This document shows positions 11,801-25,285 of a DNA stretch of 64,000 bases, piece by piece. Position numbers and translations under genes: made by a program. Positions within the stretch are counted from its first letter, which is position 1. Every line of letters begins with the position of its first letter. The stretch is from Molossus alvarezi (lineage: Eukaryota; Chordata; Mammalia; Chiroptera; Molossidae), in NCBI GenBank assembly GCA_037176705.1, contig CM073895.1:107458551-107522550 (forward strand), written 5' to 3'. Below the pieces are notes generated by a model that ran no database searches, was not told the origin of the DNA, and worked only from the letters and a program-made list of their open reading frames with translations.

Positions 11801-14800
11801 AGGAGGTCTAGAGAGACTGGTGCGATTCAGCTGCCTGCGTGCAGGAACTGCAGGGTGTGGGGGCACCAGAGAGTCCTGTGTGACCCAGCAGGGACTATGC
11901 CATCCAATTACCAGTGGGACCTGAGGGATGTTGAAGCACCAGAGAAGAGTGTGCGACCCAGCAGCACAAACATAGGCATAGAGCCCGGTCCCACAATGGA
12001 CTGTGCAATCCAGTTTCCCATGAAATATGCAGGATGCAAGGACGTCAAAAAGTCTTGTGGGACCCAGTTGCACACAAGATAGGCATAGAGGATGTGAAAA
12101 TGGAGGCAGAGTAAATAAAGGCTCTGAAGACTATCTATCTCCCAGGACCAAATGGTAATTACTACTAAATTAAAGATAAATCCTCAGAAAAAAGCAACAT
12201 AAAAGTAGTAGGACTGGACCATATACCCAGGAACATTGGTAGGATCTGTGGAGGCACGAGAGGGTGGCGAGCTGGGAGCCCATGGACAGCAGCAGCTTAT
12301 CTCTGTGCAGCACCCTTGGAAAATAAAGACCAAGCTCATTTCACAGAGCACTAAAATACCCACAGCCACTCACCTGGGGGCTACAGCAAAGGGAGGGAAA
12401 CAGGGCTGAAAATCTGTGAGGACATCCCGGATTTGGAGGGCACTCAGTTATTGCTGGGTTGCGGCCACAATTGAAAATGGCCAGTGTGTTCCTTCCCAGA
12501 GCTGTGGAGAAAAGCAGCAGCCCTCCCCTCAAAGATTCAGCCTTTCCCATGTGAGGCAAACAAATGCAAATTGAGGCTCATTAACAAGCAGCATCTATCC
12601 CACACTTTGGAAATCCTCTTATGCAGAACACCAGGGCTACATTCCAAGCTCTGAGTAACTGAGACTATGAAAAAAGCTAGAGAATAACTGAACTGTTCCT
12701 GGGCTTTCAAATCTACCCAGGAAAGTAAGACTTGACAGTGGTGTTGAACATGGGCCCACCCAGGCTCATCCAAACCTAGCAGAGGGAGCCACAAACACCA
12801 GAACACCAACACCCACAGGGAAAACTTGGCAGGCTCTAGAGCACACTGTGATAGCCAAAATTGTGAAACAAAGAAACGAATCCCAAATGAAAGAACAAGA
12901 GAACTCTATCAAAGATGAGATAAATAAAATGCAGCTAAACAAATTATTAGAGGTAGAGTTCAGAGCCATAATCTTGAGGAAGCTCAACAGCATGAGTAAG
13001 GACATCATTACCATGAGTAAAGATATAGAAACATAGAAAACAAAGCAACGGGAAGAAAATAAAGAATGATATAGCAGAAATAAAGAACGCATTGAAAGGA
13101 CTAACCAGCAGAGTAGAGGAAGCTGAGGACCAGATCAGTGAATTAGAAGACAAGGTAGAAAAAAATCAACCAATCAGAAAACCTAAAATAAAAAACAACT
13201 AAAAACCAGGAAAGCAGCTTAAGAGAACTGTGGGACAACTGGAAATGTAATAACATTCAAATCATAGTAGTCCCTGAAGAGGAAGAAAATGGGCAAGGGT
13301 TTGAGAATATATTTGAAGAAATAGTGAGAGAAAACTTTTCTAACTTGATGAAGGAAGAAGTCATTCAAGTTAAGAAGCACAGAGAGCCCCAAGTAAGAAG
13401 AACCCAAACAGGCCCATACCAAGATACATAATAATTAAAATGCCAAAAAAGAAAAACAAAGAGAGAATCCTAAAGAGAGCAAGAGGTAAGCAATAGGTTA
13501 CCTACAAAGAAAACGTCATAAGGCTCTTAGCTGACTTCTCAACAGAAACACTACAGGGCAGAAGGGAGTGGCATGAAGTAATCAAGGTCATGAAAAACAA
13601 AGATCTGAATCCAAGACTACTTTATCCATCAAGGCTAACAGTCAGAATAAAAGGTCAAATAAAGAGCTTTCTAGGTCAAAAAAAGGAGGGTAAGGGAATA
13701 TATTAACACCAAACCAGCACTGCAAGATATACTAAAAGAATTGCTGTAATTAGTAGAAGAAATAGGAAGAAAAATAGAACCACACTAAACAAAAATGGAA
13801 ATAAATAAGTATATATAAGTTATCATCCTATGTGAATGGTTTGAATGCTTCGATAAAAGACACAGAGTAGCTGACTGTATAAGAAAGCATGATCACATAT
13901 ATATTGTTTACAAGAAACCCATCTCACAACAAATGACTCACATAGGTTGAAAGTGAAGGGATGGAACAAAATCTTTCAGGTAAACAGAAAGCAGAAAAAA
14001 AAAAAAAAGCTGGGGTAGCAACACTCATATCTGATAATGTAGATTTCAAAATGAAGGCCATACTTAGAGACAAAGAAGGCCACTATCTAATACTGAAAGG
14101 ATCTATCTAACAGGGAGATAAAACCTTGGTAAACATATATGCACCCAATTTAAAAGCACCAACATATACTAATAATCTTTTGGAGGAAATCAAAAGAGAA
14201 ATCAATAGCAATACAATCAAAGCAGGGGACTTCAATACCCTGCTACATTATTGGATAGATCTTCTAGACAAAAAATTAACAAAAAAACACAAACTCTAAA
14301 TGAAGCACTAGATCAAATTGATTTAATAGATATTTGCAGAGAATTACACCCAAAACTGCAGAATTCATATTCTTCTAAAGTGCACATGGAACATTCTCAA
14401 AAATAGACATCATGTTAGGACCAAACTATGTCTCTACAAGTTCAAGAAGATTAAAATCATATCAAGCATCTTCTCAGATCACAATGGCATGAAACGAGAA
14501 ATCAATTGCAACAAGAACATGCAAACGCATTAGAAAACATGAAGGCTAAATAGCATGTTATTGAACAATGAATGGGTTACCATGGAAATCAAGGAGAAAA
14601 TTAAAAACTTTCTAGAAACCAATGTAAATGAACACACCACAACACAAAATCTATCAGATGCAGAAAATGTAGTTCTGAGACAGAAGCTCATAGCACTACA
14701 GGCCTACCTCAAGAAGCAAGAAAAATTTCTAATAGACTATCTAACCTCACGACTTAAAGAATTAGACAGCAAACAGAAAGAAAACCTCAGAGCAAGTAGA

Positions 14801-16402
14801 AGGAAAGTAATGGTAAAGATAAGATCAGAAAAAAATGACATGGAGACCAAAAAAAAAACAAAAACAAAAACCACAATTCAAAGGATCAATGAAACAAAGA
14901 GCTGGTTCTTTGAAAAGATCGAAAGATTGATTGACTATTTGGTAGACTCACCAAGAAACAAAGAAAGAGAACCCAAATACATAAAATTAGAAATGAAAGA
15001 GGGAAAGTAACAACTGACACCACAAAAATATAAAATGATTGTTAACAAATATACTGAATAATTATATGGCAACAAATTCGACAATCTAAGTGAAATGGAC
15101 AAATTTCTAGAAACACATAGTCTCCCAAACCTGAACCTGGACAAGAGAGAAAACTTGAACAGAAGAATAACAACAAAAGAAATTGAAGATGTAATCAAGA
15201 CTCTCGTAGCAAACAAAAGCCCAGGCCCAGATGGCTTCAGGGGGAATTTTACTGAACATTCAAAGAAGTACTAACACCCATTCTCCTCAAACTATTTCAA
15301 AAAATTCAAGAAGAATAAAGACTTCCAAACTCATTTTATGAGGCCAGAATAATTCTAATTCCAAAAGAGGAAAAAGATAACACAAAGAAAGAAAACTACA
15401 GACCAATATTCCTGATGAACACAGATGCCAAAATTCTGAACAAAACACTAGCAAATCGAATGCAGAATTACATCAAAAAAATTATTTACCATGACCAAGT
15501 TGGATTCATCCCAGGAATGCAAGGCTGGTACAATATGCGCAAATCAACAAATGCGATACACCACATAAACAAAAAGAAACATAAAAATCATATTATCATA
15601 TCAATAAACACTTGAGAAACCATTCAACAAAATCCAGCTCCAATTTCTGATAAAACGCATAGCAATTTGGGAATAGAGGAATACTATCTTGACATAAAAA
15701 ATACATATATAAAAAACCTACAGACAACATCATACTCAATGGTCAAAAATTAAAAGCATTTCCCTTAAGAATAGGAACAAGACAAGGATGACCACTTTTG
15801 CCACTCTTATTTAACTTAGTCCTGGAAGTCTTAGCCACAGCAATCAGACAGGAAGAAAAAATAAAAGGGATCCAAATTGAAAGGACGAAGTGAAACTGTC
15901 ATTATTCACAGATGAAATAATACTATACATATACAACCACAAAGACTCCATCAACAATTTACCAGACTTAATAAATGAATTTGGCAAAGCAGCAGGATAC
16001 CAAATTAATGTCAAGAAATTGATAGCATTCTTATACACCAATGATAAACTCACAGAAAGAGAAACTAAAAAACAATCCCTTTGACCATTGTGACAAAAAA
16101 ATTAAGTAACCTAGGGAAAAAACTTAACCAAAAAAATAAAGGACCTATTCTTAGAAACTTAAGGTCATTGAAAATAAACACAAAGGAAGATATAAAATAC
16201 TGGAAGAAAATACCTTATTCATGGATTGGAAGAATTAACATTATTAAAATGTCCATACGATCCAAAGCAATCTATAGATTCTATGAAATCCCCATTAAAA
16301 TACCAATGACATACTTCACAGAACTAGAATAAATACTTCAAAAGTTCATATGAAAGCAAAACAGACCTTGAATGGCCACAGCAATCTTGAAAATGAAGAA
16401 CA
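11801..16402 (+). mobile_element. L1-D, 5' portion (near full length, dead)
   Basis: The 5' UTR covers 11801-12855 and carries tandem monomer-like units. ORF1 should start at 12860, but the ATG is replaced by ATT. ORF1 coiled-coil sequence follows, with stops, and the RRM region is at 13200-13450 (WDNWKCNNIQ-like, IVPEEEENG). ORF2 runs from about 13797 with endonuclease and reverse-transcriptase fragments in several frames. The reverse-transcriptase catalytic motif reads FTDE at about 15905 instead of FADD. The element breaks at 16402, where L1-E is inserted, and resumes at 22255. It removed or displaced the last exon of RBMY-A. Confidence 0.9.
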
Positions 16403-17475
16403 GAAAAAAAAAAAAAAAAAATGGCGGCGAAGTGAATGGAGCGACACAGACCATCTCCCAAGACCAAACTGGATTTACAACAAAAATAAAGGCAAATCGT
16501 CAGGAAAGGGCAGCTGAAAGACATCTTGGAGGACCACTTAACCAGAAACACCCACTCAATCCTGGTAGGATTGCGAGGACGAGAGAGGGGGGCCAGGAGC
16601 CCATGGTCCGCAGCGGCCTGGGCAGGGGCCAGGGAACTTCTCGGGAAGTTACTGCTACCGCCTCCCTTGCCACCCTGCATGAGCCCTGGGAACTCTGTAG
16701 CCTGCTAAGCCCTCAGCGGGTGCCGCGCGGACTTGCGGGGACCAGGGGACTGTGCTGGACGCTACTGCCACCTCTGCAGTGTCCCGCTACCGTGGCTCAG
16801 TCCTGGGGTTTCTGCTGAGTGCAACCCCCTCAGCTGGTGCCACAGCCATAGCCGCCCTTGGCTGGAAGCAGCACCCTCGGATTAAAAGTCCCAGGCGGCT
16901 CCAGGACACAGAGTCGGGACAGAGGCTAAATTGGCAGCAGCCACTCACCTTGGGCTCCGGCAGAGGGAAGGCAGACTGAACTGGAACTGTGTGGAGATAC
17001 TCGGGTTTTGGAGGGTGCTAAGAGCTTTTGCTGAGTGCAGCCACGCAGGACTGTGGTCATTTTACTTCTATTCAGGGCCCTGGGGAGAGGCGGTGGCCCC
17101 TCCCTCAGAGATTCAACCCCACCGGGTGGCCATTGAAATGCTAAATGAGGCCCATTAACAACAAACACCTGCCTCACTCTCAGGAAATCCTCGTACACTG
17201 AGCACCTGAGGGAGTTTTTCAGGCAACTCAGAAACCAAGGGTCTGCAGGTGACCTCTACTAATAGCCTCCAGGCAAAAAAAAAAAAAAAAAGGTAGAGGA
17301 TAACTACCATTGCCTGGGCTAGCAACACTAACCAGAAAAGCTAAGACTTGATGGTGGTGTTTAACGTGGGTCCTCCCTGGCGCATCCAAACCCAGGAGAG
17401 GGAGCCACAAACAGCAGAACACCAACACCCACTAGGAAAACTTGGCAGACTCCAAAGCCCACTGTCATAGCCAAA

Positions 17476-17859
17476 ATGGTGAGAAACAGAAACAAAACCC
17501 AAATGAAAGAACAAGAGATCTCTATGGAAGATGAAATAAATGAGGTGCAGTTAAGGAAGTTAACAGAACTGGAATTTAGAGCCATGATGTTGCGGAAGCT
17601 CAACAGCATGTGTAAGGACATGAGCACCATGAGTAAAGACATAAAAATGTTGAAAATAAACCAGTTGGAAATGAAAAACCAACAGGAAGAAATGAAGAAT
17701 GACATATCAGAAATGAAAAACACATTGGAAGGTCTAAAAAGCAGAGTAGGGGAAGTTGAGGACTGGATCAGTGAATTAGAAGACAGGCTAGAAGAAATCA
17801 ACCAATCAGAAAACAAAAAGGAAAAAACGATTAAAAATCCTAAAAGCAGCAAGATATAA
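17476..17859 (+). pseudogene. L1-E ORF1, internally deleted
   Basis: The start is ATG at 17476 (MVRNRNKTQMKEQEIS). The first 115 residues are a heptad-rich coiled coil with many L, M, E and K residues, typical of the L1 ORF1p trimerisation domain. After residue about 120 the frame ends. Alignment with L1-D shows that roughly 270 bp corresponding to 13200-13468 are missing, which removes most of the RNA-recognition motif needed for nucleic-acid binding. C-terminal-domain sequence continues out of frame at 17860-18115. ORF1p normally coats L1 RNA and chaperones retrotransposition; this version could at most make a coiled-coil stub. Confidence 0.85.
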
Positions 17860-18160
17860 GCAACAGGTTACCTACAAAGGAAACCCCATAAGACTCTCAG
17901 CTGACTTTTCACAAGAAACACTACAGGCTAGACGTGAATGGCATGAAGTAATCAAGGTCATGAAAAACAAGGATCTGAATCCAAGACTACTCTACCCAGC
18001 AAGGCTATCATTCAAAATAGAAGGTCAAATAAAGAGCTTTTCAAACAAAAAAAGGCTAAGGGAATACATTAGCACGAAACCAGCACTGCAAGAAATGTTA
18101 AAAGGACTGCTGTAATTACCAGGAGAAATGGGAAGGAAAATAGAACCACACTAAACAAAA

Positions 18161-19168
18161 ATGGCAATAAATAAGTACATATCAATAATCACCTTAAATG
18201 TAAAAGGACTGAATGGTCCCATAAAAAGACACAGAGTAGCTGATTGGATAAGAAAGCATGACTCATCTATATGTTGTTTGCAAGAGACCCACCTCACAAC
18301 AAAAGACTCACATAGATTGAAAGTGAAGGGATGGAAAAAAATCTTTCAAGCAAACGGAAAAGAAAAAAAAGCTGGGGTAGCAATACTTATATCTGATAAA
18401 ATAGACTTCAGAATGAAGGCCATAACGAGAGACAAAGAAGGCCTATTGAAAGGATCTATCCAACAGGAAGATATAACCTTGATAAACATATATGCACCCA
18501 ATATAGGAGCACCAAAATATATTAAAAAACTATTGGAGGACTTCAATGGAGAAATCGATAGCAATACAATCATAGCAGGGGACTTCAAAACCCCGCTCAC
18601 ATCACTGGATAGATCATCTAGACAAAAAATTAGCAAGGAAACAGAGACTCTAAATGAAGCAGTAGACCAAATGGATTTAATAGATATCTACAGAGAACAA
18701 CACCCCAAAACTACAGAATTCACATTCTTCTCAAGTGCACATGGGACATTCTCAAAGATAGACCACATGTTAGGGCACAAACTAAGTCTCTACAAGTTGA
18801 AGAAGATTGAAATTATATCAAGCATCTTCTCAGAACACAATGGCATGAAACTAGAAATCAATTGCAAGAAGAACATACACAGACATTTGAACACATGGAA
18901 GCTAAATAGCATGTTATTAAACAATGAATGGGTCACTGAGGAGATCAAGGAAGAAATCAAAAACTTCCTGGAAACCAATGAAAATGAAGACACAACAACA
19001 CAAAATCTATGGGATGCAGTGAAAGCAGTTCTGAGAGGGAAGTTCATAGCACTACAGGTCGACCTCAAAAAACAAGAAAAATCTCTAATAGATTATCTAA
19101 CCTCACAACTTAAAGAACTAGAGAGCAAAAAAAAGAAAACCCCAGAGCAAGTAGAAGGAAGGAAATAG
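18161..19168 (+). pseudogene. L1-E ORF2 endonuclease portion
   Basis: The frame opens with ATG at 18161 ([19 protein letters not shown]) and covers the apurinic-type endonuclease: [21 protein letters not shown], then [11 protein letters not shown]. Two catalytic-site changes are visible against the L1 family pattern. GDFNTPL reads GDFKTPL (loss of the metal/phosphate-binding Asn), and SDH near the end reads SEH. The frame terminates at 19168 inside a lysine-rich linker after the KKKK run, where intact L1s continue into the reverse transcriptase. Endonuclease nicking, which primes L1 insertion, is expected to be impaired. Confidence 0.85.
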
Positions 19169-19171
19169 TAA

Positions 19172-21972
19172 GAATCAGAGCAGAAATAAATGACATAGAG
19201 ACCAAAAAAACAATTCTGAGGATCAATGAAACAAAGAGCTGGTTTTTCGAAAAGATAAACAAGATTGATGGACACTTAGCTAGACTTAGCAAGAAACAAA
19301 GAGAGAGAACCCAAATACATAAAATCAGAAATGAAAGAGGAGAGATAACAACTGACACCACAGAAATACTAAAGATTGTTAACAACTACTATGAACAATT
19401 ATATGGCAACAAATGCGAAAATCTAAGCGAAATGGACAAAGTTTTAGAAACACATAGTCTCCCAAAACTGGATCAGGAAGAGGTAGAAAACTTGAACAGA
19501 CCAATAACAACAGAAGAAATTGAAGATGTAATCAAGACTCTCCCGGCAAACAAAAGCCCAGGCCCGGATGGCTTCACGGGTGAGTTTTACCGAACATTCA
19601 AAGAAGAACTAATACCCATTTTCCTCAAACTATTTCAAAAAATTCAAGAAGAAGGAAGACTTCCAAACTCGTTTTATGAAGCCAGCATAATTCTAATTCC
19701 AAAACCAGAAAAAGACACAACAAAGATAGAAAACTACAGGCCAATATCCCTGATGAACATAGATGCCAAAAATCCTGAACAAAATGCTAGCAAATCGAAT
19801 CCAGCAATACACTAAAAAATTATCCATCATAACCAAGTGGGATTCATCCCAGGGATGCAAGGCTGGTACAATATTCGCAAACCCATAAATGTGATACACC
19901 ACATAAATAAAATGAAGAATAAAAACGAAATGATAATATCAATAGATGCTGAAAAAGGCTTTGACAAAATCCAGCATCCATTTCTGATAAAAAATGCTCA
20001 GCAGTGTGGGAATAAAGGGATCATATCTAGACATAATAAAGGCCATATATAAAAGACCTACAGCCAACATCATACTCAATGGGCAAAAACTAAAAGCATT
20101 TCTCTTAAGAACAGGAACAAGGCAAGGATGCCCACTTTCGCCACTCCTATTTAACATAGTACTGGAAGTCTTAGCCACAGAAATTAGACAGGAAGAAAAA
20201 ATAAAGGGGATCCAAATTGGAAAGGAGGAAGTAAAATTGTCATTATTTGCAGATGACATGATACTGTACATAGAAAACCCCAAAGATTCCACCAAAAGTT
20301 TACTAGACTTAATAAATGAATTTGCAAAGTAGCAGGATACAAAATTAACGTCAAGAAATTGATGGCATTCTTATACACCAATGATGAACTCACAGAAAGA
20401 GAAACTAAGGAAACAATCCCATTTACCATTGCGGCAAAAAAAATTTAAGATACCTAGGAATAAACTTAACCAAAGAAATAAAGGACCTATTCGCAGAAAA
20501 CTACAGGTCATTGAAAAAAGAAATAGAGCAAGATATAAAACAGTGCAAGCACATACCCTGTTCATGGATTGGGAGAATTAACATCATTAAAATGTCCATA
20601 TTACCCAAAGCAATCGATAGATTCAACGCAATCCCCATCAAAATACCAACGACATACTTTACAGAATTAGAACAATTACTTCAAAAGTTCATATGGAACC
20701 AAAAAAGGCCTCGAATAGCCACAGCAATCTTGAAAAGGAAGAACAAAGTTGGAGGGATCACAATACCAGATTTCAGATTATACTACAAAGCCACTATCAT
20801 CAAAACAGCCTGGTACTGGCACAAGAACAGGTATATAGACCAGTGGAACCGAACTGAAAACCCAGAAGTGGACCCAAGGCAATATGCTCAATTAATATTT
20901 GACAAAGGTGGAAAAGCATACAGTGGAGTAAGGACAGCCTCTTTAATAAATGGTGCTGGAAAAATTGGACAGCTACTTGCAGAAAAATGAAACTAGACCA
21001 TGAACTTACACCCTACACCAGAATAAACTCAAAATGGATAAAACGTTTAAATGTAACTCATGAATCCATAAAAATCTTAGAAGAGACTGTGGGCAACAAA
21101 ATTTCAGACATTATACGCAGCAGAATTTTTACCGACACATCACCTAATGCAATAGAAACAAAGGAGAAAATGAACACATGGGACTACATCAAACTCAAAT
21201 GCTTCAGCACAGCGAAAGATACAATCATCAAAACAGAAAGGTTACCCACTGTATGGGAGAGCATAATTGCCAATGATATATCAGATAAGGGGTTAATTTC
21301 CAATACATATAGAGTGCTCATACAACTCCACAAAAGGAAGACAAAGAATCCAATAAAAAATGGGCAGAGGAACTAAATAGACACCTCTCCAAACAGGACA
21401 TACAAATGGCTAAGAAACATATGAAGAAATGCTCATCATCACTAATCATCAGAGAGATGCAAATCAAAACATCAATGAGGTATCACCTCACACCTGTCAG
21501 AATGGCCGCCATCAACAAATCATCAAACAACAAGTGTTGTTGAGCGTGTGGAGAAAAGGGGTCTCTAGTGCACTGCTGGTGGGAATGCAGACTGGTGCAG
21601 CCACTATGGAAAACAATATGGTGTCACCTCAAAAAATTAAAAATTGATCTTCCATTTGACCCAGTGATCCCACTTCTAGGAATATACCCTAAGAAGCATA
21701 AAACACCAGTCAGAAAGAATATATGTACCCCCATCTTTGTAGCAGCACTATTTACAATTGCTAAGATCTGGAAACAGCCCAAGTGTCCATCAGTAGACGA
21801 ATCGATCAAAAAGCTGTGGTACATATACACAATGGAGTACTATGCAGCGGTAAGAAAGAAAGATCTCTTATTCTTTGAGACTACATGGAGGGACCTTGAA
21901 AGTATCCTAAGTGAAACAAGTCATACAGAGAAAGACAAGTTTCATATGATCTCACGTATTTGTGGAATATAA
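19172..21972 (+). pseudogene. L1-E ORF2 reverse transcriptase and C-terminus, broken
   Basis: Reverse-transcriptase blocks are split over several frames. 19432-19815 holds [17 protein letters not shown] and [12 protein letters not shown]. 19994-20332 holds [15 protein letters not shown] and the intact catalytic FADD near 20250. 20511-20990 holds [17 protein letters not shown]. 20987-21376 and 21568-21972 carry the C-terminal part, ending CGI before the 3' UTR. At least five interruptions separate them. The preserved FADD shows decay came by scattered indels and stops rather than loss of the active site. Confidence 0.85.
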
Positions 21973-22254
21973 TGAACATAACAGTTTGAGGAATGTGGTA
22001 GTCCCAGAGACGTGGAAGCGGGGTACAGACTGACAATCCCCTAAGGAGTGGGGAGGTGGGGGAGGGATGAAACACAGAATTTATACGCATGTATGCATGA
22101 ACAGTGGACATGGACAACAATCTGGGGAAGGGGCAGGAAGGGAGGGGGAGGGGAGAATCAGTGGGGGAAAAAGGAGAAACATCTGTAACAAAAATTAATC
22201 AATCAAAAGTAAATGAAAGAAAAAAAAATTAAAAATAGAAGAAAATGAAGAACA

Positions 22255-23740
22255 AAGTAGGATGGGTCACATTACCAGATTTCAGGCTATAGGACCAAGC
22301 CACTGTAATCAAAACAACCTGGTACTGGCACAAGAAAAGACAGATAGATCAATGGAACAGAACAGAATATCCAGAAATGGACCCAAGGCTATATGCTCAA
22401 TTAATATTTGACAAGTTGGCAAGAACATACAGTGGAGTAAATACAGCCTCTTTAATAAATGGTGTTGGGAAAATGGAAAGCTACATGAAAAAAATAAAAT
22501 AAAATTGGACCATCAACTTATACCCTGAACATGAATAAACTCAAAATGGATAAAAGATTTTAATGTGACTTTAATGTATTCCATAAAAATTCTAGAAGAA
22601 ACTGTAGGCAACAAAATTTCAGACATCATGCGTAGCAGAATTTTTACTGATACATTACCTAAGGCAACAGAATCAAAGGGGAAAATGAACACATGGGACT
22701 ACATCATACTCAAAAGTTTCTGCACAGCAAAAGATACAATCATCAAAAGGGAAAGGAAACACTCTTTATGGGAGAGCATAATTGCCAATGATATATCAGA
22801 TAAAAAGTTAATTTCCAATATATATGGAGTCCTCATACAATTCATCAAAAGGAAAACAACAAACCCAATTAAAAAATGAGATAAGTAACTAAATAGACAC
22901 TTCTCTAAACAGGACATATGAATGGTTAAGAAACATATGAAGAAATGCTCAACATCACTAGTCATCAGAGTGATGCAAATTTAAACAACAATGAGGTATC
23001 ACCTCACTCCTGTCAGCATGGTTCCCATCAACAAATCATCAAACAACAAGTGTTGGCGAGGATATGGTGAAAGGGGACTCTGGTACACTGCTGGTGGGAA
23101 TGCAGACTGATTCAGCCACTATGGGAAACACTATGGTATCACCTCAAAAAGTTAAAAATTGAACTGTCATTTGAGCTAGTGATCCCAATTCTAGGAATAT
23201 ACCCTAAGATGCCTGAAACACCAATCAGAAAGAATATATGTACCCCCTTGTTTATAGCAGCACCATTTACAATACTTAAGATCTGAAAATAGCCCCAAAC
23301 GTCTAACAGTAGGCAAATGGATAAAAAAGCTGTGGTACATATACACAATGGAGTACCATGCAGCTGTGAGAAAGAAAGATCACTTATCTTTTGAGACGAC
23401 ACGGAGGGACCTGGAAAGTATCATCCTAAGTGAAACAAGTCAAACAGAGAAAGACAAATATCACATGATCTCACTTATTTGTGGAATATAATGAATATAA
23501 CAATGTGAGGAATGGGGTAGTCCCAGAGATGTGTAAGTGGAGTACAGACTGACAATCCCCAGAAGAGGGGGTGGGGGGAGAGATAAACCACAGAACTTAT
23601 GTGTATGTATGCATGAACAATGGACATGAACAGTACAGCTGTGGATGGGGCGGGGAAGGATGGGGAGGTGGGAGTCAGTGAGGGAAAAGGGAGAAACATC
23701 TGTAGCAAAATATATAAATTAATTAAAAAATAAATTACTT
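22255..23740 (+). mobile_element. L1-D, 3' portion
   Basis: Sequence continues exactly where L1-D was interrupted at 16402 (AAGTAGGATGGGTCACATTA follows GAAGAACA). It contains broken ORF2 C-terminal segments: 22565-22879 with MNTWDYIILKSFCTAKDT, and about 23150-23480 with LGIYP-like and FTIxKI-like remnants. The 3' UTR (23480-23700) and an A/T-rich tail end near 23740. Confidence 0.9.
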
Positions 23741-25025
23741 ATTGATGTACTCACCACCAGCACTAACAACTATTTATCACAGGGGCACATTGGACCCACA
23801 CACACTTTGCAGTCATATTCTCCATGGCTAGCTCTAACAGGTGCTTGGAGAAAACAACTTCCCAGTGTGCTACGGTCACTCTGGCTGAGCCTCAAGTTTT
23901 ATGGACAAATCAGGGGCCACCACAGTTGAAACAGACATTACCTTGACTGGTGCCACATTGTAGTGTCTCCTGGCCTCACTTGAGCCTTGTCTCAGCCAGA
24001 ATTAAGTAAGGGGAAACCTTGAAGGCCCCAAAATTATCTGTTCTATCAACAAATTTTGATTGATCAACTATTATGCTTAGTCATTGTCTGGTCACTGAGG
24101 ACAAAACACAGGAAAAATCGAGGTCCTGACTGTTAGGAGGCAGATAACGGATCAAGAGTAAAGTGCAGACAAGTCAGAAAAAGCTTTGCTGTCATAGTAA
24201 AAAAAAAGTGTTAAGAGAAAAGAGGAAGAAGTAGCCAATAAAAGAGAATGTAGGGATAACCTAGCTTGTTTGAGTAGAGTGGGAAGGAGCCACAGAGGCA
24301 TCTCAGTAAGAAAGTCTTGTCAGGGAGCTGGTGTGCAATGGTCCTGTAGTAGGGCAGCTGGACACTTCAACATAACACTTTCCAACAGAAAAGTTAAGTA
24401 CAATAGACCAAAGTTTATGGTTCCATTGATATGAATGTCACCGATATGCAAGTCCACATAATAGTAATGATGCCCAAAGCCTTAGGAGATGGATGCATGA
24501 GAAATGATTGTTCATAGGTACAGGTGATGTTTTAGAGATGACGGCAATGTTCAGACAGGAGATGGCGGAGATGGTTACAAAACTCAGAATATACTGAATC
24601 CACTGAGAGTGTACTTGGAATGAATGAACTTCACACTATGTAAATAATAGATCCATAAAGCTGTTTCAAAGTACATATGGCACATTTTCAGGGATTGGGC
24701 AGTGACATGCAGGAGAAAGATTACGCATAAATGGAAAGAGACATCCAGTCAAGAGGTGGTCGTCAAAGGGGTGAAATAGAAACACTGAACTGAGCGAAAA
24801 TTTGGGTCTTGGTTCGGGTTCACCATCACACTAGCCTTTCCCAGGTATTCCATATAGACTGCTTTCAGCGCCCGAAGAAAGAGGGTAAGGGTGGGAGCTG
24901 AGGACATCTTTTGTTTAAGAGTTGTTCAAGACAGCGATGTCGGTCCCTAACTGGAAGTGTTGCAAGACTTGAGATGTGAAGAGACAAACTGACAAGTGAA
25001 CAGAATTGATGTTTTCAAAGTGGTA
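23741..25025. other. Unassigned sequence right of L1-D
   Basis: It matches neither the expected RBMY-A downstream sequence (31516 onward in copy B) nor any other part of the window that I could align. No open frame with recognisable features and no repeat structure are apparent. The RBMY-A last exon therefore appears to have been lost at the L1-D locus. Confidence 0.5.
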
Positions 25026-25030
25026 AGAGT

Positions 25031-25285
25031 CCAGCCAGTTTGGCTCAGCAGTTAGAGTGTCAGCCCACAGACAAAGGAATCAAGAGTTCAAATCTGGTCA
25101 AGGGCATGTACCTCATTTGCCATTTGTCCCCATCCCAGTTCAGGGTGGTGTGGGTGGCAACCAGTCGATATGTCACATTTATATCATTGTTTCTGTTTAT
25201 CTCTCTCTGACTCTATCTCTTTCTACCACCCTCTGAATTGAGATAAAGAGAAAAAGATTCTCCAGTGAGGATGAAATATGTACAT
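25031..25285 (+). mobile_element. Diverged VES SINE
   Basis: The head AGCCAGTTTGGCTCAGCAGT is followed by AAGGGCATGTACCTCATTTG, a CTCTCTCTGACTCTATC body, and GATAAAGAGAAAAAG. It is more diverged than the copies at 10577 and 26121. Confidence 0.85.

Larger units (their letters stand above)
16403..22240 (+). mobile_element. L1-E, full-length L1 nested in L1-D
   Basis: The element is flanked by the exact 14-bp repeat GAAAATGAAGAACA at 16389-16402 and 22241-22254, so its length is 5838 bp. It has a GC-rich 5' UTR (16403-17475), ORF1, ORF2, and a 3' UTR with a purine-rich block (22020-22180) and an A-rich tail. An unusual run of A sits at the very 5' end (about 16404-16421), just before ATGGCGGCGAAG. 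It is younger than L1-D because it interrupts it. Both ORFs are damaged, so it is not autonomous. Confidence 0.95.

Noticed and set aside
18161..19168. 335-codon open frame as a host gene
   Set aside because: Clear L1 ORF2 endonuclease within a nested L1, not a host gene.
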